64,000 nt of DNA from Spinellus fusiger (GCA_025094145.1 JALLLS010000064.1:143719-207718); one strand, 5' to 3'; positions 1 through 12,398 are shown, counted from the first letter of the stretch. Numbers and translations are program-made. Notes: a model not told the origin generated them from the letters alone.

Positions 1-675
1 CATAGTGGCAAGAGAGATGGATAGAAGCAGTGGAGACACCAGGAGGTAAATAAGGTTTCTTTTGTTTTGTCGTAAAACTCGAAGATGTCTATGTGATTGA
101 AACTGGCGGCTTGTCCATACAATCAGCAGATTAAACACAGTCAGAACAGCCATACAGCTGATACAGATGGGCTCTGTTATGGGGTACATTTCTAATGTCT
201 TGAAAATCAATAATACAATAGCATCTGCACTGTATAGGACAATGAGGGCTACATTCAGCCAGTAGGTCCATGGACGTACAGGGGACGGTGTAAGGTCGTC
301 TTTACTGAGAACACACATGCTGGGGTCTATTAATGGCTTTTCTGCTGATTCAAAATATCGTAGACTTGCCCAGAGTGTACGTTGGGAAAATGCAATAGCA
401 AGGTGATTAATAAATACAAGTTGTGATACAACAATGCCATTGAGTAATAAAAGTGAGAAGAGTGATAATCTATAGGCTGTCATTCTCTGGAGAGTTGTGT
501 CGATGAGTTCGTTGAAATGTGTTGCTTTCATTAACAGATCAATCGTCTCCAGTAGTGAAAAGAGAATGAAGGGTGTGAGGAGCCAACTTGAACGAATACG
601 GATGAGTAGTAGAATGGCCAGGAATATAAACATAGCACTGTAGAACACCCATAAACACTGTTGTGGGGCTAGCAT
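1..675 (-). CDS. Multi-pass membrane protein, C-terminus cut by window edge
   Basis: The reverse strand is open for 225 codons from the ATG at 673-675 to base 1 with no stop, so the gene continues beyond the window. The product starts MLAPQQCLWVFYSAMFIFLA and has about six strongly hydrophobic stretches (near residues 8-25, 30-45, 68-90, 138-158, 168-187 and 208-225), separated by short polar loops; the longest loop is near residues 100-135. This is the layout of a polytopic membrane protein, possibly a seven-helix protein. I do not recognise a family motif, so no function is assigned. No in-frame ATG lies close upstream. Two CACGTG boxes lie 750-970 bp upstream. Confidence 0.6.
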   Translation of the reverse strand, partial: MLAPQQCLWVFYSAMFIFLAILLLIRIRSSWLLTPFILFSLLETIDLLMKATHFNELIDTTLQRMTAYRLSLFSLLLLNGIVVSQLVFINHLAIAFSQRTLWASLRYFESAEKPLIDPSMCVLSKDDLTPSPVRPWTYWLNVALIVLYSADAIVLLIFKTLEMYPITEPICISCMAVLTVFNLLIVWTSRQFQSHRHLRVLRQNKRNLIYLLVSPLLLSISLATM

Positions 676-2864
676 TGTGGGGAAATAATGAAAAGAGAAA
701 AGAGAAAAGAATTAGTTGATCAGTGTAAACAAGGACATTTCCTTAACATCTTATAATCTCTATCATTTTGAAAAGTCACGGTGTTTAGGAAAGAGCTCTA
801 TTTCTCAAAGCACATCTGAAATAGAATGAAATGGCTCATGCGACAAAGCCACTGTCTATAAATAAATAAGTAAATAAGAGAAAGACATCTGCTAATAAAA
901 GCATCAGCACTTGTACTTTGTTTTCCTTGCTCTCCCTTGGTATCGTGTCTATTTTGGTTGTTCCATAGGCATCTAGCACTTGTACAAACGACAAATATAT
1001 AAACAGTGATGCTAATATTCAAAGTCAACTGTAGTCTATAAAAAGGCCAGTGAGAGATAAATATGCCTAATTTGTATTATTGTTTGTCTCTTACCATTTA
1101 ATATGTATTATATTTGGCTTTTTTTTTTTCTTTTCAGTTACTGCACTATTTTTAAATAGAGGTTCTGAGTTTATCTTTGTTTTTGCCTACAAGCCTATAT
1201 CTGCCCTCTAGAGTATTTGTTTTACAAACCATGCTTCATCTTTAAGTCTATACTATTCCCTTACAAGAGATCAATAGGAAAGAAGAATGATCATCTGTGC
1301 CGGGTTACTCACAGTCTATAAGGTGGTGCTCTCTATTTCAAATAGGTGTGGGGTTGCTATGCCCTTTTATCGGTGGTCTCGGGAACAAATCTCCTGTGTT
1401 CCGTAATATGTAGGAACCGGGTCACGTGATTGGGGTTTCTTTATAGCCTCCATCTTTTTGAATGTTTTGATCAATAGAATTAACACAGTATCTTTGCATT
1501 AAAACAATCAATTTATAGGGGTGTGCTTTATTACTGTGAATTCATTTGTCTATTATTCTAAATACTATAACAGTTCTTTTTTGTTTTGAGCCTTGATGTA
1601 ATCTGTTTCTCATTTCTGAATGCTGTGTCTGTAAAAGAAGTCACGTGTATCATTACTCATAACAACCTTCTTTCACAGACCCTACAGATTACTTGTTCTT
1701 GTTTTAGAACAATTTACTTATTATTTGAAGTTCTTATGCTTGCCTTTTAATAGAATAACTGTCAAAAGAAAAATAAATTACCAAATAGTGATTTAATAGT
1801 GATAATCATAATCATCATAATCATCATAATAAAAGGATAACAGAACTCAGTAATAATAAGCACGGCTGTATTGAACAGGTCATTTATTGATTCTTTTTAT
1901 TATAAAAAGAGAAAGTGATACTAGGAGATGTCTTGTGATAAAAGTTAATATGAAAATCCAGTAACATAAAATAGGATAAAGACATAAGTAGCATGGAGAG
2001 GGCTGAAGCGTGTGCCCTCGGATTTTACAAGACTTGTAAACACTTGTATATTTTGGGATAGAAAAGGAAATTACCAGTCTCACGAACTTTGATAATATTT
2101 TAATTGGTTAAGAAGCTAAAAATGTATTTTCTTTTTCTTTTTTCTTTCTTTATTTTTTAAAAAAAAAATAGACATAATAGTTCTCTGTAGGATATCAAGT
2201 TTTAACACCGAAGAAAAGAAGAAAATTAAGTAATAGAAGGCAACTATTTAACTAACCATACTACTTAAGGTTTAAATTTAGATGTTGACATATTTTTTCA
2301 ATGTAATTTGAAGAGAGAAAATACATTAAGAAAAGAGCTGTGATCATGTGTAATGCTGGTAATGAGCGCCTTATTTATATTAAATGTAAGGATAAAATAA
2401 TATATCTATGAAAATAATAAAAATGAAGAAATAAAAAAGGTACAGTATATTTTATATGCATTCAATACAAGATTTAAGCCAGATTCTTAATATAGGCTCA
2501 GATGAAATATACACAAAAACATGACAGTTACTGATCTATCTCAGTTACCTTGTTTCTTCTATTTTCCTACAGTTATGAATTTATAAAAAGAAGCAGGCCA
2601 GAAAAGATCCAAAAAAAAATTCATAAAGTAGTGGAAATATGAAATGAAAATGTAAGAGATATAGATATATATTTATAAACTACTTGTTAGGACTTTTGCA
2701 TTGTTTTTGGATCTCACCTTGTCCATAAATCTTTAATATAAAAAAAGAAAAAAAAATTCTACTTTCTGTATTTATTTATAGAAATACTATAAGTATCAAT
2801 TTTATATTTATTTATATAATTACTCGAATATCATTAAATGTTATAAAATATATAAAGACGCTTA
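676..2864. other. AT-rich intergenic region
   Basis: No supported gene. The region lies upstream of the membrane protein and downstream of the NRPS-like gene. It holds a TAATCATCA-type microsatellite near 1801-1830, two CACGTG hexamers, and long A/T runs. Short open frames here are AT-rich with no recognisable domain. Confidence 0.6.
1423..1428. promoter_or_regulatory. CACGTG (E-box) in GTCACGTGAT context
   Basis: A palindromic CACGTG core, the binding site of fungal bHLH factors of the Cbf1/Pho4 type, lies 748 bp upstream of the membrane-protein ATG. A second core is at 1642-1647. The core is seen directly; any regulatory role is inference and chance occurrence is possible. Confidence 0.25.
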
Positions 2865-5800
2865 TTATTTATAGAAACCAACAGATTTCCAGTAAAAAAA
2901 GAATTTCTTGAAAAGGTCAAGGTTCATAGCAGGTGCTTTTGCAAGACTTGGACTCAATGCAACAGTCTTGGAAGTATCCCATGTTGGCATAGTAATCATT
3001 TCATCAAAGCAGTTCGTATAGAAAGACTTGAGCTTATAAGCAGGGTTTTTATCATCTTTTCCCAATTCAGCGACCCATTCGCTGGGAGTGACCACGTCAA
3101 ACTGCATGCCACATCCTTTCATTAAATTAAGCACCTCACCCCATGTGATTCTGTTAGGATTTACAATGTGATAGATGAATTGCCCCGAGTGTGTTGGGTT
3201 TTCAATGGTCTTGATCATAATATCAACCATACTGTTGGCAGCATGATCCACTGAAATCCAATCGATAGTAGTGTTCATGCTAGGCATCTAATGGCAAAAG
3301 AATGAATATAGTTCTATAACCCAGTGTTACGAATTCTTTTCTTTCTCTCTTACCTTGCCCATGACACTACCGCCTCCAATAAACATCATTGGGTACTGCT
3401 CAGCTGTACTCCATGCACCATTAACAGTGTCACCGTAAATTTGGCCAAGTCTCTCAATATAACATGGAAGATGCTTTTCTTCTGCAAGATAATTAAGCAG
3501 GTGCTCGGCAATGTACTTTGATCGAGCGTAGCCCATAGGCATCGTAACTTTGGAAGACTTTGGTAGAGGTGATTCTGGAATGACTTGCATCCACCCAGCA
3601 CTGGCACTGACACTAGAGACAAAATGGAAGTGAATGGGGTTTCTTTTGCGGTAAGAAAACTCAAGTAGATTGAAGAGTCCCTGAATGCACTCTCTCTCGT
3701 AGAAATCAATGTACTGGTTAAAGTCCAAAACCCATGCACAATGTTGAATCACAGTGACCTCAGACCTCATAACATCGTAGTCTGTCTTGGAAAATCCCAA
3801 CATCTTGTCCTTCAGGTTCACAGGAAGTGCAGCTACTTTGGGCGACTGTAGAAGCTCAGTGTCAAGAGACCATTTCTCAAAACTTGTGACAATGCGATCA
3901 AGAGCCTTGGAGCCCTGACTTCGCACAAGGCAGCATATTTTCTTCACAGATGGTTCTCTGATCAACTTGGCCAATAAGAAAGACCCCAAGAATCCAGTAG
4001 CACCAGTAAGTAGAACAACCTGATCTTTCATGATGGCTGAGTCATAGGTGGCTACAGAGAAGCTAGCATCAGCCCTCAGTAAATAGTCTTCCAATATCTT
4101 ATTTGTACGAATGTGCTCTTTAGCACTATGGCTGATGTCGTTGGTAGCTTTAGAGGTTAGAGATTTCAGCATGAGGTTGATGGTTGGACACTGATACAGA
4201 AAGTCTTGAGGCAGGTTATCAAAGGCATGCGAGATCTTATTGCGTAGCTCAATAGAAAGAATTGAGTCCAGTCCGTAATCAAACAGATCCTGATCGTTGT
4301 TTTCAAGTTCATTGCTTTGCAAATGTAAAACATTGGCACTTGTCTCTACAAGATAAGTCTTGATCTGTTGTTGTGACCATGAAGAACTGTCAATACTAAG
4401 ACTAGTATTCGATACAGTCTGTTTATCCAGGTAGTCAGTATACATATGATCGATTGTATCCTTGAACTGAATGTTTGCACGCTTTCGAATTATGCTATTC
4501 TTGTCAGTAGTAGGCAGGTGGCTTCCCAGTGGAAGTATTCTGACCATTGGTTTGAAAATGATGCTGTGTGAAGGGGCCTTTTTGTTTGCTGCATCAACAG
4601 CTGAGTAGACTAACAATACATATTTTCATAGTATGAGAGATTGAATTAAGGTGGCTTCATACTAGCTTTTACCTATTTCCATAATCTCGTCTGGGGAATA
4701 ATTCTGACATTTTTCAGGAGATAGCTCAATGAGTGTGCCAACAAATGTGCGGTCTTCACCAAAAACAACACACTGCTTTATGATAGGGCATATGCGTAGA
4801 TCTGCTTCTATGATAAGTGGGTTGGTTTTTTCACCATTTTTCCTAAGTAGAAAAGAAATGAGTTTATTTTTTTTTGCAAGTACATATAATGTGTCCCAAG
4901 TCTCTGTTGTTATAGACTTACATAACCAAAACATCATCTATGCGACTAACATAATTATAGCAGCCAGGGTACTTTGGATCTTCAAAAAATATGTCATTTG
5001 TGTTATAGCTCTGTGTATCTTCACTGCAAATTCCTGCAGCCAGGCTAGGGTAGGTGTTTTTGATGACAAGATGTTTTGTTTGAGAGTCTTCACCGTATGG
5101 CTCAAATATACAATGGTCTTTGGGTATAGAAATCGGTCTAAAAGCCTCCCAATTGGGACTTTTGAATTTAGTATCACTCATCATCAGAGCCCCCGTTTCT
5201 AAAATCAAGATGGCCAGATAGTTATCATAAGTAGTTGATATTGATTGACTTTTTTTTTCTTTCTCTCTTACCCGTGGCGCCATAAACGGAACATACGCGA
5301 ATGTTATTTTTTCTTAAAGACTTCATAACATCTTTTCGGAGAGGTGCACCACCATAACTATTTTAGAAAGATATAAGATATATAAATCAGCACACATAAT
5401 TGCTTGATTATACTCACAACATCAGTTTTAATTGTTGAAGTACAGAATAGTCTTTAGTCTCAGTTGTGTAAATAAGAAGTTGTTCTAATATCAAAGGAGA
5501 CAATGACATAAAGGTACACTTGTTATATTTGAGTGTGAAAAGAATCTCTTCTGTAGAAAGTAGAAGACTTCTTGTAAATATTATACTGCCTCCTACTACG
5601 ATGATATTCAAAATAGATTCATATCCAAACGAATGGACTCTAATAGAGACAATAAATTTAGAAATCCGGGGTAGTATAAAAAGCTACTTACAATGGCATA
5701 TGTGAGAACATGACATCGGATGAATTAAAATGTATATCTGAATTGCAGTCTCCAAGCCCTACATTAAGGAGTTGACTAATGTTCAAGAGATGATAATTCG

Positions 5801-6481
5801 TTAAGTAAATGGGCTTTGGAAGACCTGTAGACCCAGAGCTAGTTATTCATAGTTTTATATTAGCAAAATAAAAATAAAACACTATATTGCTTACCTGTGT
5901 AAGATCATAATAACGGTACTTGAGTCATTCTCCAAAGTGCTTTTCAGTAGATAATCAGCATTGGGGTTGATCATCTTCTTGGCTTCAGCAGCAATGTCAA
6001 GAGCAGGGAATATAAATACACGGCAATTTTCCACCATGTCTGCTGTTGTTTGTGCCTTTTTGCTATACTTCACTGATGCTACCAGTAACTTGGAATTTGT
6101 TTTTTGGAGTATATTGATATCAGCTTCATTTGAGTTTCGTGGTGATAAAGCTATAAAAATAGAACGAAGCTTTATGATGGCCAGAAAATAAATCATGTAG
6201 GAAACTGAATGATCTTCAATAAATCCAATTGATTCACAGTCCTTTACTGTCTCATGCAATTCACAAGCAATGTTGGTTGTAATAGTGTTGACCTGTCTGT
6301 AGGTGAGTGTTCTAAATGTCTCGGATCCATCATTAAGTGTATCGGCGTATCTCACAAACACATTGTCTGCATATTTGCTTGCTTGATGATTCCAGAAATC
6401 AAGAAATGTATTCTGTTTTATAAATTCCAATTCAGGGTAAATCATAAGGTATATTTGAGCTTTTCTACTTGACACAAGCAT
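2865..6481 (-). CDS. NRPS-like adenylation / carrier / thioester-reductase enzyme
   Basis: Eight exons: 6481-5895, 5838-5692, 5639-5418, 5357-5272, 5198-4922, 4842-4673, 4609-3354, 3287-2865; they total 3168 nt, giving 1055 residues with all splice phases consistent. An AMP-forming adenylation domain fills residues 1 to about 540. Its A3 motif HSSGSTGLPKP is assembled across intron 1, with YGATETG (A5), a TND..FED (A7-like) stretch, RIDDVLVMKNGEKTNP (A8) and a terminal PTTDKNSIIRKR lysine segment following. A phosphopantetheine carrier domain has LFDYGLDSILS, with Ser about residue 612. From about 690 there is an NAD(P)-binding reductase domain with TGATGFLGS and YARSKYIAE. Known enzymes of this layout (aminoadipate reductase and carboxylic acid reductase-like) activate an acid, load it on the carrier and release it as aldehyde or alcohol. 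No condensation domain is present. Substrate cannot be told; it is shorter than Lys2 (about 1400 residues), so it is probably not Lys2. Confidence 0.9.
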
Positions 6482-6598
6482 TGTTCAAATAATTAGCAAG
6501 TGTAGTATAGATAATCCATAGTATAGAATAGTTGATTTACCAACCTTGTAATTGAGTAAAGATGTATGTTGAGTTGAGTCTATCTCTCAAAATAAGGG

Positions 6599-6606
6599 TA
6601 TTTATA
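6599..6606 (-). promoter_or_regulatory. TATA-like box upstream of the NRPS-like gene
   Basis: Reverse-strand TATAAATA lies about 118 bp before the ATG at 6481, and a pyrimidine/CA-rich stretch lies between. This is a plausible core promoter seen by eye. Confidence 0.35.
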
Positions 6607-6609
6607 AGG

Positions 6610-7360
6610 ATTTAATGTCTAAACTATATACGACACTCGATCATAATGATAATTCTATTCATGGGTCGGAGCCTTTTACTGTAAAATTATTCTTTCTTGA
6701 TTACATATTAGTTTCAACGATCTCCGTTGACCATACTCTCTAAGGCACGTTTTATTATTCTTATAAATAAATCCGTGAGAATAAAAATATGAAACAAGAT
6801 TTTCATGCCAAAAGGTTTCGTAGAAATTCAGAGTAGTGGCTGTTATCAGCATAGATATTACTGATTTTCTTTATATCGAGAAAGGTGTCGAAGTGATATT
6901 CCATTTTGATATCAATGATCAGTGAACTACCCTTACAAAGATATATATAAAATTAATAACTCTAGTAAAATGGAACCAAACACAAAAAGTATAACATTGA
7001 ATAAACATATAAAATTAAAGTATTATTAAAGGGGTATGATATCAGGGAACGTTACCAAAATCTCAATCTTCTGAGATAAAAATAAAATAAACAATAACAG
7101 ATCAGTACCAGTGATTTCATAACTGTAAACTATATTTTACACGAGTGCCGATCACTTGGATACAGGGTCCGATGAGGATAGTAAATGGAGACCGAATAAT
7201 AATGGACACAGCAGTAGAAATACACATTTTCCTATAGCACCATGCTTTTTCAGAGAAGATAGCACGCATAAAAAACATAGCACAGTGTATTTAAGGATAT
7301 TTTCTCTGAAAATGTATTTTTTTTTGGAAATGATATACATGTTCTTATTTATTATTATTG
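6610..7360. other. AT-rich intergenic region
   Basis: Separates the NRPS-like gene promoter from the transposon at 7361. No gene, RNA or repeat could be supported. Confidence 0.5.
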
Positions 7361-8687
7361 AACACTCTTTCCGGAAATTATCGATGCAAAAATAAAAATG
7401 AATTTGGTGCAAAAATGGAATGGACCAAGTGCAACAAAGAAATGAATTTATTATAAAGATTTTCTTTCTAAACAATCGTCAAATCTGGACTGGGACTATC
7501 TACAGAATCCTTGCAAGTCACTGAACAGCACTTTATTACAAAGAATATGAGATCGTTGAGGATAATATTTCCTTATCCAAAAGAGCTTCTCTTTTGAGTC
7601 TACTCTTTACAATTGACCAGAATTGCTCAATAGGATTAAGCTCAGGTGAATAAGGTGGAGGATAGACGCAGCCATATCCTCTACCCTCAATGTAAAGCTG
7701 AATGTCCCTATTATTATGAGGGACATTGTCCATGATTAAATACAGTCCCACCCTTACCTTTTTGACTCTGGATGGGACCAATTACTACTTTTCTTTTCTT
7801 CAAAGCTGCTTTGTCAATGAAAACATAGTTGCTCAAGAAATCCATGTCGGTTTCCTGCCAACAAGTAACCCAGGTGTACCCTTCTTCAATCTTTTCGGGA
7901 CCGTTTCACTCTACTGAATGGAAATGAGCTCTCTTGAGTGTGAAATGACATATCTTAGTAAGGAAGTCATGCAAAGTAGATTTCTTGATTTCAAGACTCA
8001 TAAACCAGGCATTTAACCGCTCCATCATTTCCTCCAGGGCAATATCTGGCCTTTCATCTACCATGTCAACCACAAAATCCCTGTGTTCTTTGCAAAGTTT
8101 GGTGATCTTCCAGCCGAATTACTATTGGAACTGCTACCATTTTTCCTGTGAGGTAAGTCTTCATCCTTATTTAAACTCTCTGTTCCTTTTTTGAACCAGT
8201 TTTTACCAGTGCTAGGAAGTATGTTGACCTTTTTGTAAGCAGCACGAACACTGAGTTGTTTCTCATACACTCAATAAAAAAAACCGATCCTTATCTTCTT
8301 TTTTATATGAAGGATAGATTGCTTTTGTAACCTATTCATTTTTGATGATGCTATCATCTAAGTTGTCAAGTTTATTGTCCTTGACATGCTTTTCTGGAGG
8401 CTTCAGTTCCATATAGTGTCTAAAGTTTGTGACGTTGTGAAGCGGATATTGCTCATTGTCCACTTCCATATCCAGAACAATAACTGAACCCCTTCTCTTC
8501 GTTGTAAAGATTCCCACTTCCATCTTTTTAAATAAATGGATCCATATTTAATGTTGAATGGTTGTTTAATAGATAATTCAGTATAAAAGTGCACCAAATT
8601 TCACAACTATTTGTGCACCAAATTTATTTTACGCTGTGCACTAAATTCATTTTGAATCTTGCACCAATAATTTCCGGAAAGAGTGTA
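7361..8687 (-). mobile_element. Decayed Tc1/IS630-type DNA transposon (family E)
   Basis: Both ends carry matching terminal inverted repeats. The left begins CACTCTTTCCGGAAATTA at 7363 and continues as an imperfect match for about 50 bp. The right end, read in reverse from 8685, has the same 18-base start followed by TTGGTGCA. A TA follows the right end, but the left flank is AA, so the TA duplication has probably mutated. The sequence ATTATTG occurs on both sides (7354-7360 and 8687-8693), which may be chance. The interior holds a broken reverse-strand transposase. Confidence 0.75.
7536..8523 (-). pseudogene. Broken Tc1/IS630 transposase of family E
   Basis: Reverse-strand pieces of one transposase lie in different frames. 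An N-terminal piece ends near 8332, a helix-turn-helix-like piece (MYEKQLSVRAAYKKVNILPS) lies at 8270-8058, and the C-terminal DDE part at 7781-7536 contains MDNVPHNN (second catalytic Asp region) and YSPELNPIEQFWS (third acidic residue). Frameshifts and stops separate the pieces, so no intact protein can be made. The family moves DNA by cut-and-paste at TA sites. Confidence 0.75.
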
Positions 8688-8689
8688 TT

Positions 8690-9840
8690 ATTGGGCACTG
8701 ATAATAGAAGGAGCTACTAGTTAGATGAAAGTGTTGACAATCAGTCACTAGTAGTGCAAAGGTTCGAGGGTGTTATGGTAATGCTGGAAAAGAGACAGAC
8801 AGGGGTATATCATGCAAAGACGGATATAGTAGCTTTCAGCACTTGTGCTTGATCTATTAATTTCCTTAAGCAATCGGATGCTTCTTCAGACAGCTCAATA
8901 ATACCTGATAACAAGCGAAAACAACTTCTTTATTTAAACATTCATATACTAAGGTTTTTTTACCCTTTTTCATGACATTATTAGCTGTCTAACTTACTCA
9001 GTGTTCTATCTTCTTGGCATCTCTCTTTCTAGGTGATAAAGACGTTATCTAAAAGATGCCTCAGCTATATTACATTATCTTATACTTAAAATAATACAAT
9101 AATACAATAATACAATACAAGCTAAATCAAATACATGATCTTTAAAAATGATTGTTGCACCTTCTCAATAAAAAAATATCTATTTTAAAAGTAAAACTTC
9201 TCGTTTTATCTTTATCACTGATGATATTGATCGAAATTCGACTTAATAGGCAACATAAGCTACTCTTTAACTATAGGCTCTATTAATAGTTTTGATCTGA
9301 TCATCATATTTCTTGCACATATAACATAGTCTTTGTTTGGATGATTGAACAAATTTTATTCTAGAAACACAACAATAATTTGGTAAAACAATATATCAAT
9401 CTAGCTGTATAGAAAAACCTATTTAGAATTTTCAGTTTTGTATGTCCCTGAATGATAGCAACTTCATAGATACAAAACATAGACAATAGAAACTATATCA
9501 TTAGGCATAAAATAAAACTTATAAATGTCTTATTATTATATTTTTATTTATACCAAGCATACTATTTGCCTCTATTATTTGAACACTATAGATCTAATAA
9601 ATACTTGTGAGTGACATATATGTAGACTGTCTTTCAGCAATCATGCTAACCCGAGGACTCGGTAAAACGTAAAGTATCTGCAACTCATTTGTGTTTATCT
9701 CTCCGCCCCGGTCTTCAAATTACTATAGTAATTGTTTATTTTTCATTTCTTCTCTGTATTAGGTTTTTCCGGGTAGTTTGTGCATCTGATCTACATTCAT
9801 AATAAAAATAACCTTTGTTCAGTCTCATTATTTTCCTGGC
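8690..9840. other. AT-rich intergenic region
   Basis: Nothing supported. A GGTTCGA string at about 8760 resembles a tRNA B box, but no paired T arm or acceptor surrounds it. A short CAATAATA microsatellite lies at about 9094-9118. Confidence 0.5.
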
Positions 9841-9849
9841 CGAACAATC

Positions 9850-10430
9850 TCAGTAGCATAAACTCCGCCAAGTACCTCGATGTACTTGGAGAGGCCTACT
9901 GCCCCGAACTCGAGCATCTCTCTCTATCCTAAACCCTGGAGTCAGCCACCGCCTACAGGAGGACAATGCTAAACACCATAAGGGCAGGTCAAAGAGTATA
10001 GAAAATCTTCCTTACTGGCCCTCACATAGTCCCTATCTCAATCCAATTGAGCATCTGTGGGCCCACCTAAAGAAGATCATTAGGAAGAAAAGAAGTTTTA
10101 TACCACTAAGGTGAGGTTGGGGGCGGCCCTGATGCTGGAATGGAGCAAAATATCAAAGTAAGACACCTTCATTGTCAGCATAAGGCGGAGATGCCAGGCT
10201 GTAATAGATGCTAAGGGTGGTCACAGTGGCTACTAAGTGGCGTTACAATAAAACTTTTTTGTTTTGTTTTGTTTTATAAACACTATTCTATGTATCTATT
10301 GAAAGTTTTATGTTTCTATCTAATGAATTCATAAAGTGATAACACTATCAAGAAAACTATGAATATAAAAAAAGAAATCTGCATCTGAAACCATTGATTA
10401 CATTCATTTGGTCACTTTATGTTCGCCAAG
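9850..10430 (+). pseudogene. Tc1-type transposase C-terminal relic (family B)
   Basis: Forward-strand frames contain LGEAYCPELEHLS, then LQEDNAKHHKGRSKS (second catalytic Asp) and WPSHSPYLNPIEHLWAHLKK (third acidic residue), separated by stops and frameshifts. The part downstream of about 10210 matches, in reverse orientation, the sequence at 28260-28440, including the GGTTGCCTAGTAACCACTGTG-like stretch. Both are therefore ends of one family. The N-terminal half is missing here. Confidence 0.7.
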
Positions 10431-11013
10431 ACAGTGCTAATACCAAAGACTGAGAATCTTTGCTTAATATTTTTTTTATCTATTGTTCTTTTGACCTTAT
10501 TTATGTTCCATTTATGTTTAAAGTATCTAATGTTCGTTCAATGTACCTTTTTATCTAACAAGTAAAAGGACATGATACAAAAATCGAAGTCGGAGAATCT
10601 AAAACTTGCAAGCATTTTTATAATTCACTAAAGAGAATTGGAGAACACTTTTCGTATACCTTCAATGGTAATTTATACACCTTAGTACTTCGTAGTGGTA
10701 CCTGCTAGTGAAAAATATGTTGACATAATTTTCGCAAATAGTGAGAGAAGTGCCTACAATCTTCACAAGTCTTTTATCGAACCATTCTATTCATATTACG
10801 GTTTATGTAACACTTTTTAAACAATATCGACTTGATTTATAGTTGAGGCTATTATAATTTGAGGTAGTGATAGATCTAAGAGGTGTGTATAACTCAAGAG
10901 AGAGAGAATATGTGTGTGGCTACAAATACACAGATCACATACAAAACAGGAAGTTGGGGGATATACTTCATAATATAGTCTTTTTGTTTTAGCGGAAGGA
11001 GTAATAACAAAGA
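10431..11013. other. AT-rich spacer
   Basis: No gene or repeat recognised between the family B relic and the Harbinger-like relic. Confidence 0.4.
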
Positions 11014-11716
11014 CTAAAGAGTATTTACTTGTTGTTCTTTGGCTATCCTTGTTGCTATAATTGGTCTGATGATAGCCTCTGATCCCATGTACGCGAGATC
11101 ATTATATAAAGCATATATCCTGTCATTAGTTTCACGATAGTCCAATTGCTTCATTATATCATTTAATATGGCACCTCTATTCAACATGTTCCGATCATGG
11201 ATTACACCAGCAGATGGACCACATAAGCTCACCTTGATTCCATTAGGACAAATAGTAGCTTAGTGCTCAAGACCATATCTTCTTATATAACCATTATACA
11301 CAAATTCTTGATAGTTATCTAGTCTAAAGATTGTATTAATAATGCCGTCGATAAAGCCAACGACATCTTTGTAACATGAGCCTTTGCTAATGATTGTATC
11401 TTTAAAGACTTTCAAGTTGAAAGAGTCGAGATATGTGTTCCCTGTTCAGCATTAATTCTAGGAAACTAATTGCCCTGACAATTCTGGTTATTTCATCATA
11501 AGTAAATCTAAAGAGCTTTTTTCATATATCGTCATCGAAAGATAATATATCTAGTTGTTGATTGTTGTAAAATGTATGTAAACAACTGTTTTTACTAAGT
11601 TGGATATATAGGTTATCCTTATCAAGACTATTTAATACAGATCGTTTAAAATGAACTGTATCAATATAGAAGCATCTGATAATAATGTTGAACAAAATTG
11701 TGCTATAAGAAGACAT
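11014..11716 (-). pseudogene. PIF/Harbinger-like (DDE_Tnp_4) transposase relic
   Basis: Reading the reverse strand gives GFIDGIINTIFRLDNYQEF, then VYNGYIRRYGLEH, a TAA stop, then ATICPNGIKVSLCGPSAGVI followed by HDRN, and later YNDLAYMGSEAIIRPI. These match the order of conserved blocks in HARBI1/DDE_Tnp_4 nucleases: FxDGT first Asp, the YNGYKRxHxLKxQ block, the GPxxGxxHD second Asp and the YGDxAY block. The part around YDEITRIVRAISFLE upstream is in another frame. The in-frame stop and frameshift make it inactive. Element ends were not found. Confidence 0.6.
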
Positions 11717-11804
11717 TATATCGAATCTATATTATAGTAAAATATGACAAAGAAACATCTTATATTCACGTATTTTATTGTTTAATACAGGTTTAATGGG
11801 CTAA

Positions 11805-12308
11805 ACTTCAAAATATTTTTTATTTTTGGGTATGGTTTGCTATTCATGCATTGGGTATGTTAGCCACCCTATGAGATCGTTTGAAAATTTCAAGAATAAA
11901 CATATAACACTTTAAATACAAAAGTGAAAAATAAATGCAAAGGAATAGGAGACAGAAAAATATAAGAATACAAAACCTCACATGAGGGGAAAATGATGAA
12001 AAATGAGAGATGACAGTAAAATGATAAGTTAAGAACAGATATCCAAAAGGCCATAAACTTAGCAAGGAAACCAGGACACCAAAAATATAACCGTCATCCT
12101 GTGGCGATTCGAAATCTAACGAGGGATACTTAGAGCAACTTGGAAAATCCTGAGAATAAATACAGCAACTACGCTGACAGCTTCTGGCTTTGCTAAACGA
12201 GTTATGAATGGGTGGTAAAGGAAAAGTCGGAGGAAAAGTGAAGATACAGCGTCTGTTGCCAAAGGAGTCTTTGCACTCTATGGCGGCGTTAGCGTTCCCG
12301 CTTAACAG
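11805..12308 (-). mobile_element. 5'-truncated LINE 3' tail
   Basis: The interval is a diverged duplicate of the tail of the larger LINE copy at 12416-12907, including the blocks around CCACCCTATGAGATCGTTTG and CTCTATGGCGGCGTTAGCG. It ends abruptly at 12308, as expected for a reverse-transcribed copy that stopped early. The A/T-rich tail (reverse strand AAAAATAAAAAATATTTTG) faces the low-coordinate side. Confidence 0.7.
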
Positions 12309-12398
12309 TTTAAAAGGCTAAAGTAAGCCTGTATGTAGCCTAGATATACCATTTCCGAGAAGTAATGTCGCATTCACTTGTCACATCTGCGTATATAT

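Noticed and set aside
1880..2083. 67-codon reverse-strand open frame
   Set aside because: AT-rich, no domain, not flanked by promoter or splice signals, and surrounded by stops.
7152..7475. 107-codon reverse-strand open frame with opposite-strand shadow 7156-7395
   Set aside because: Overlaps the end of the family E inverted repeat and has no recognisable protein features.
8755..8785. GGTTCGA string, resembles a tRNA B box
   Set aside because: No matching T stem, acceptor stem or A box around it. No tRNA could be supported anywhere in the window.
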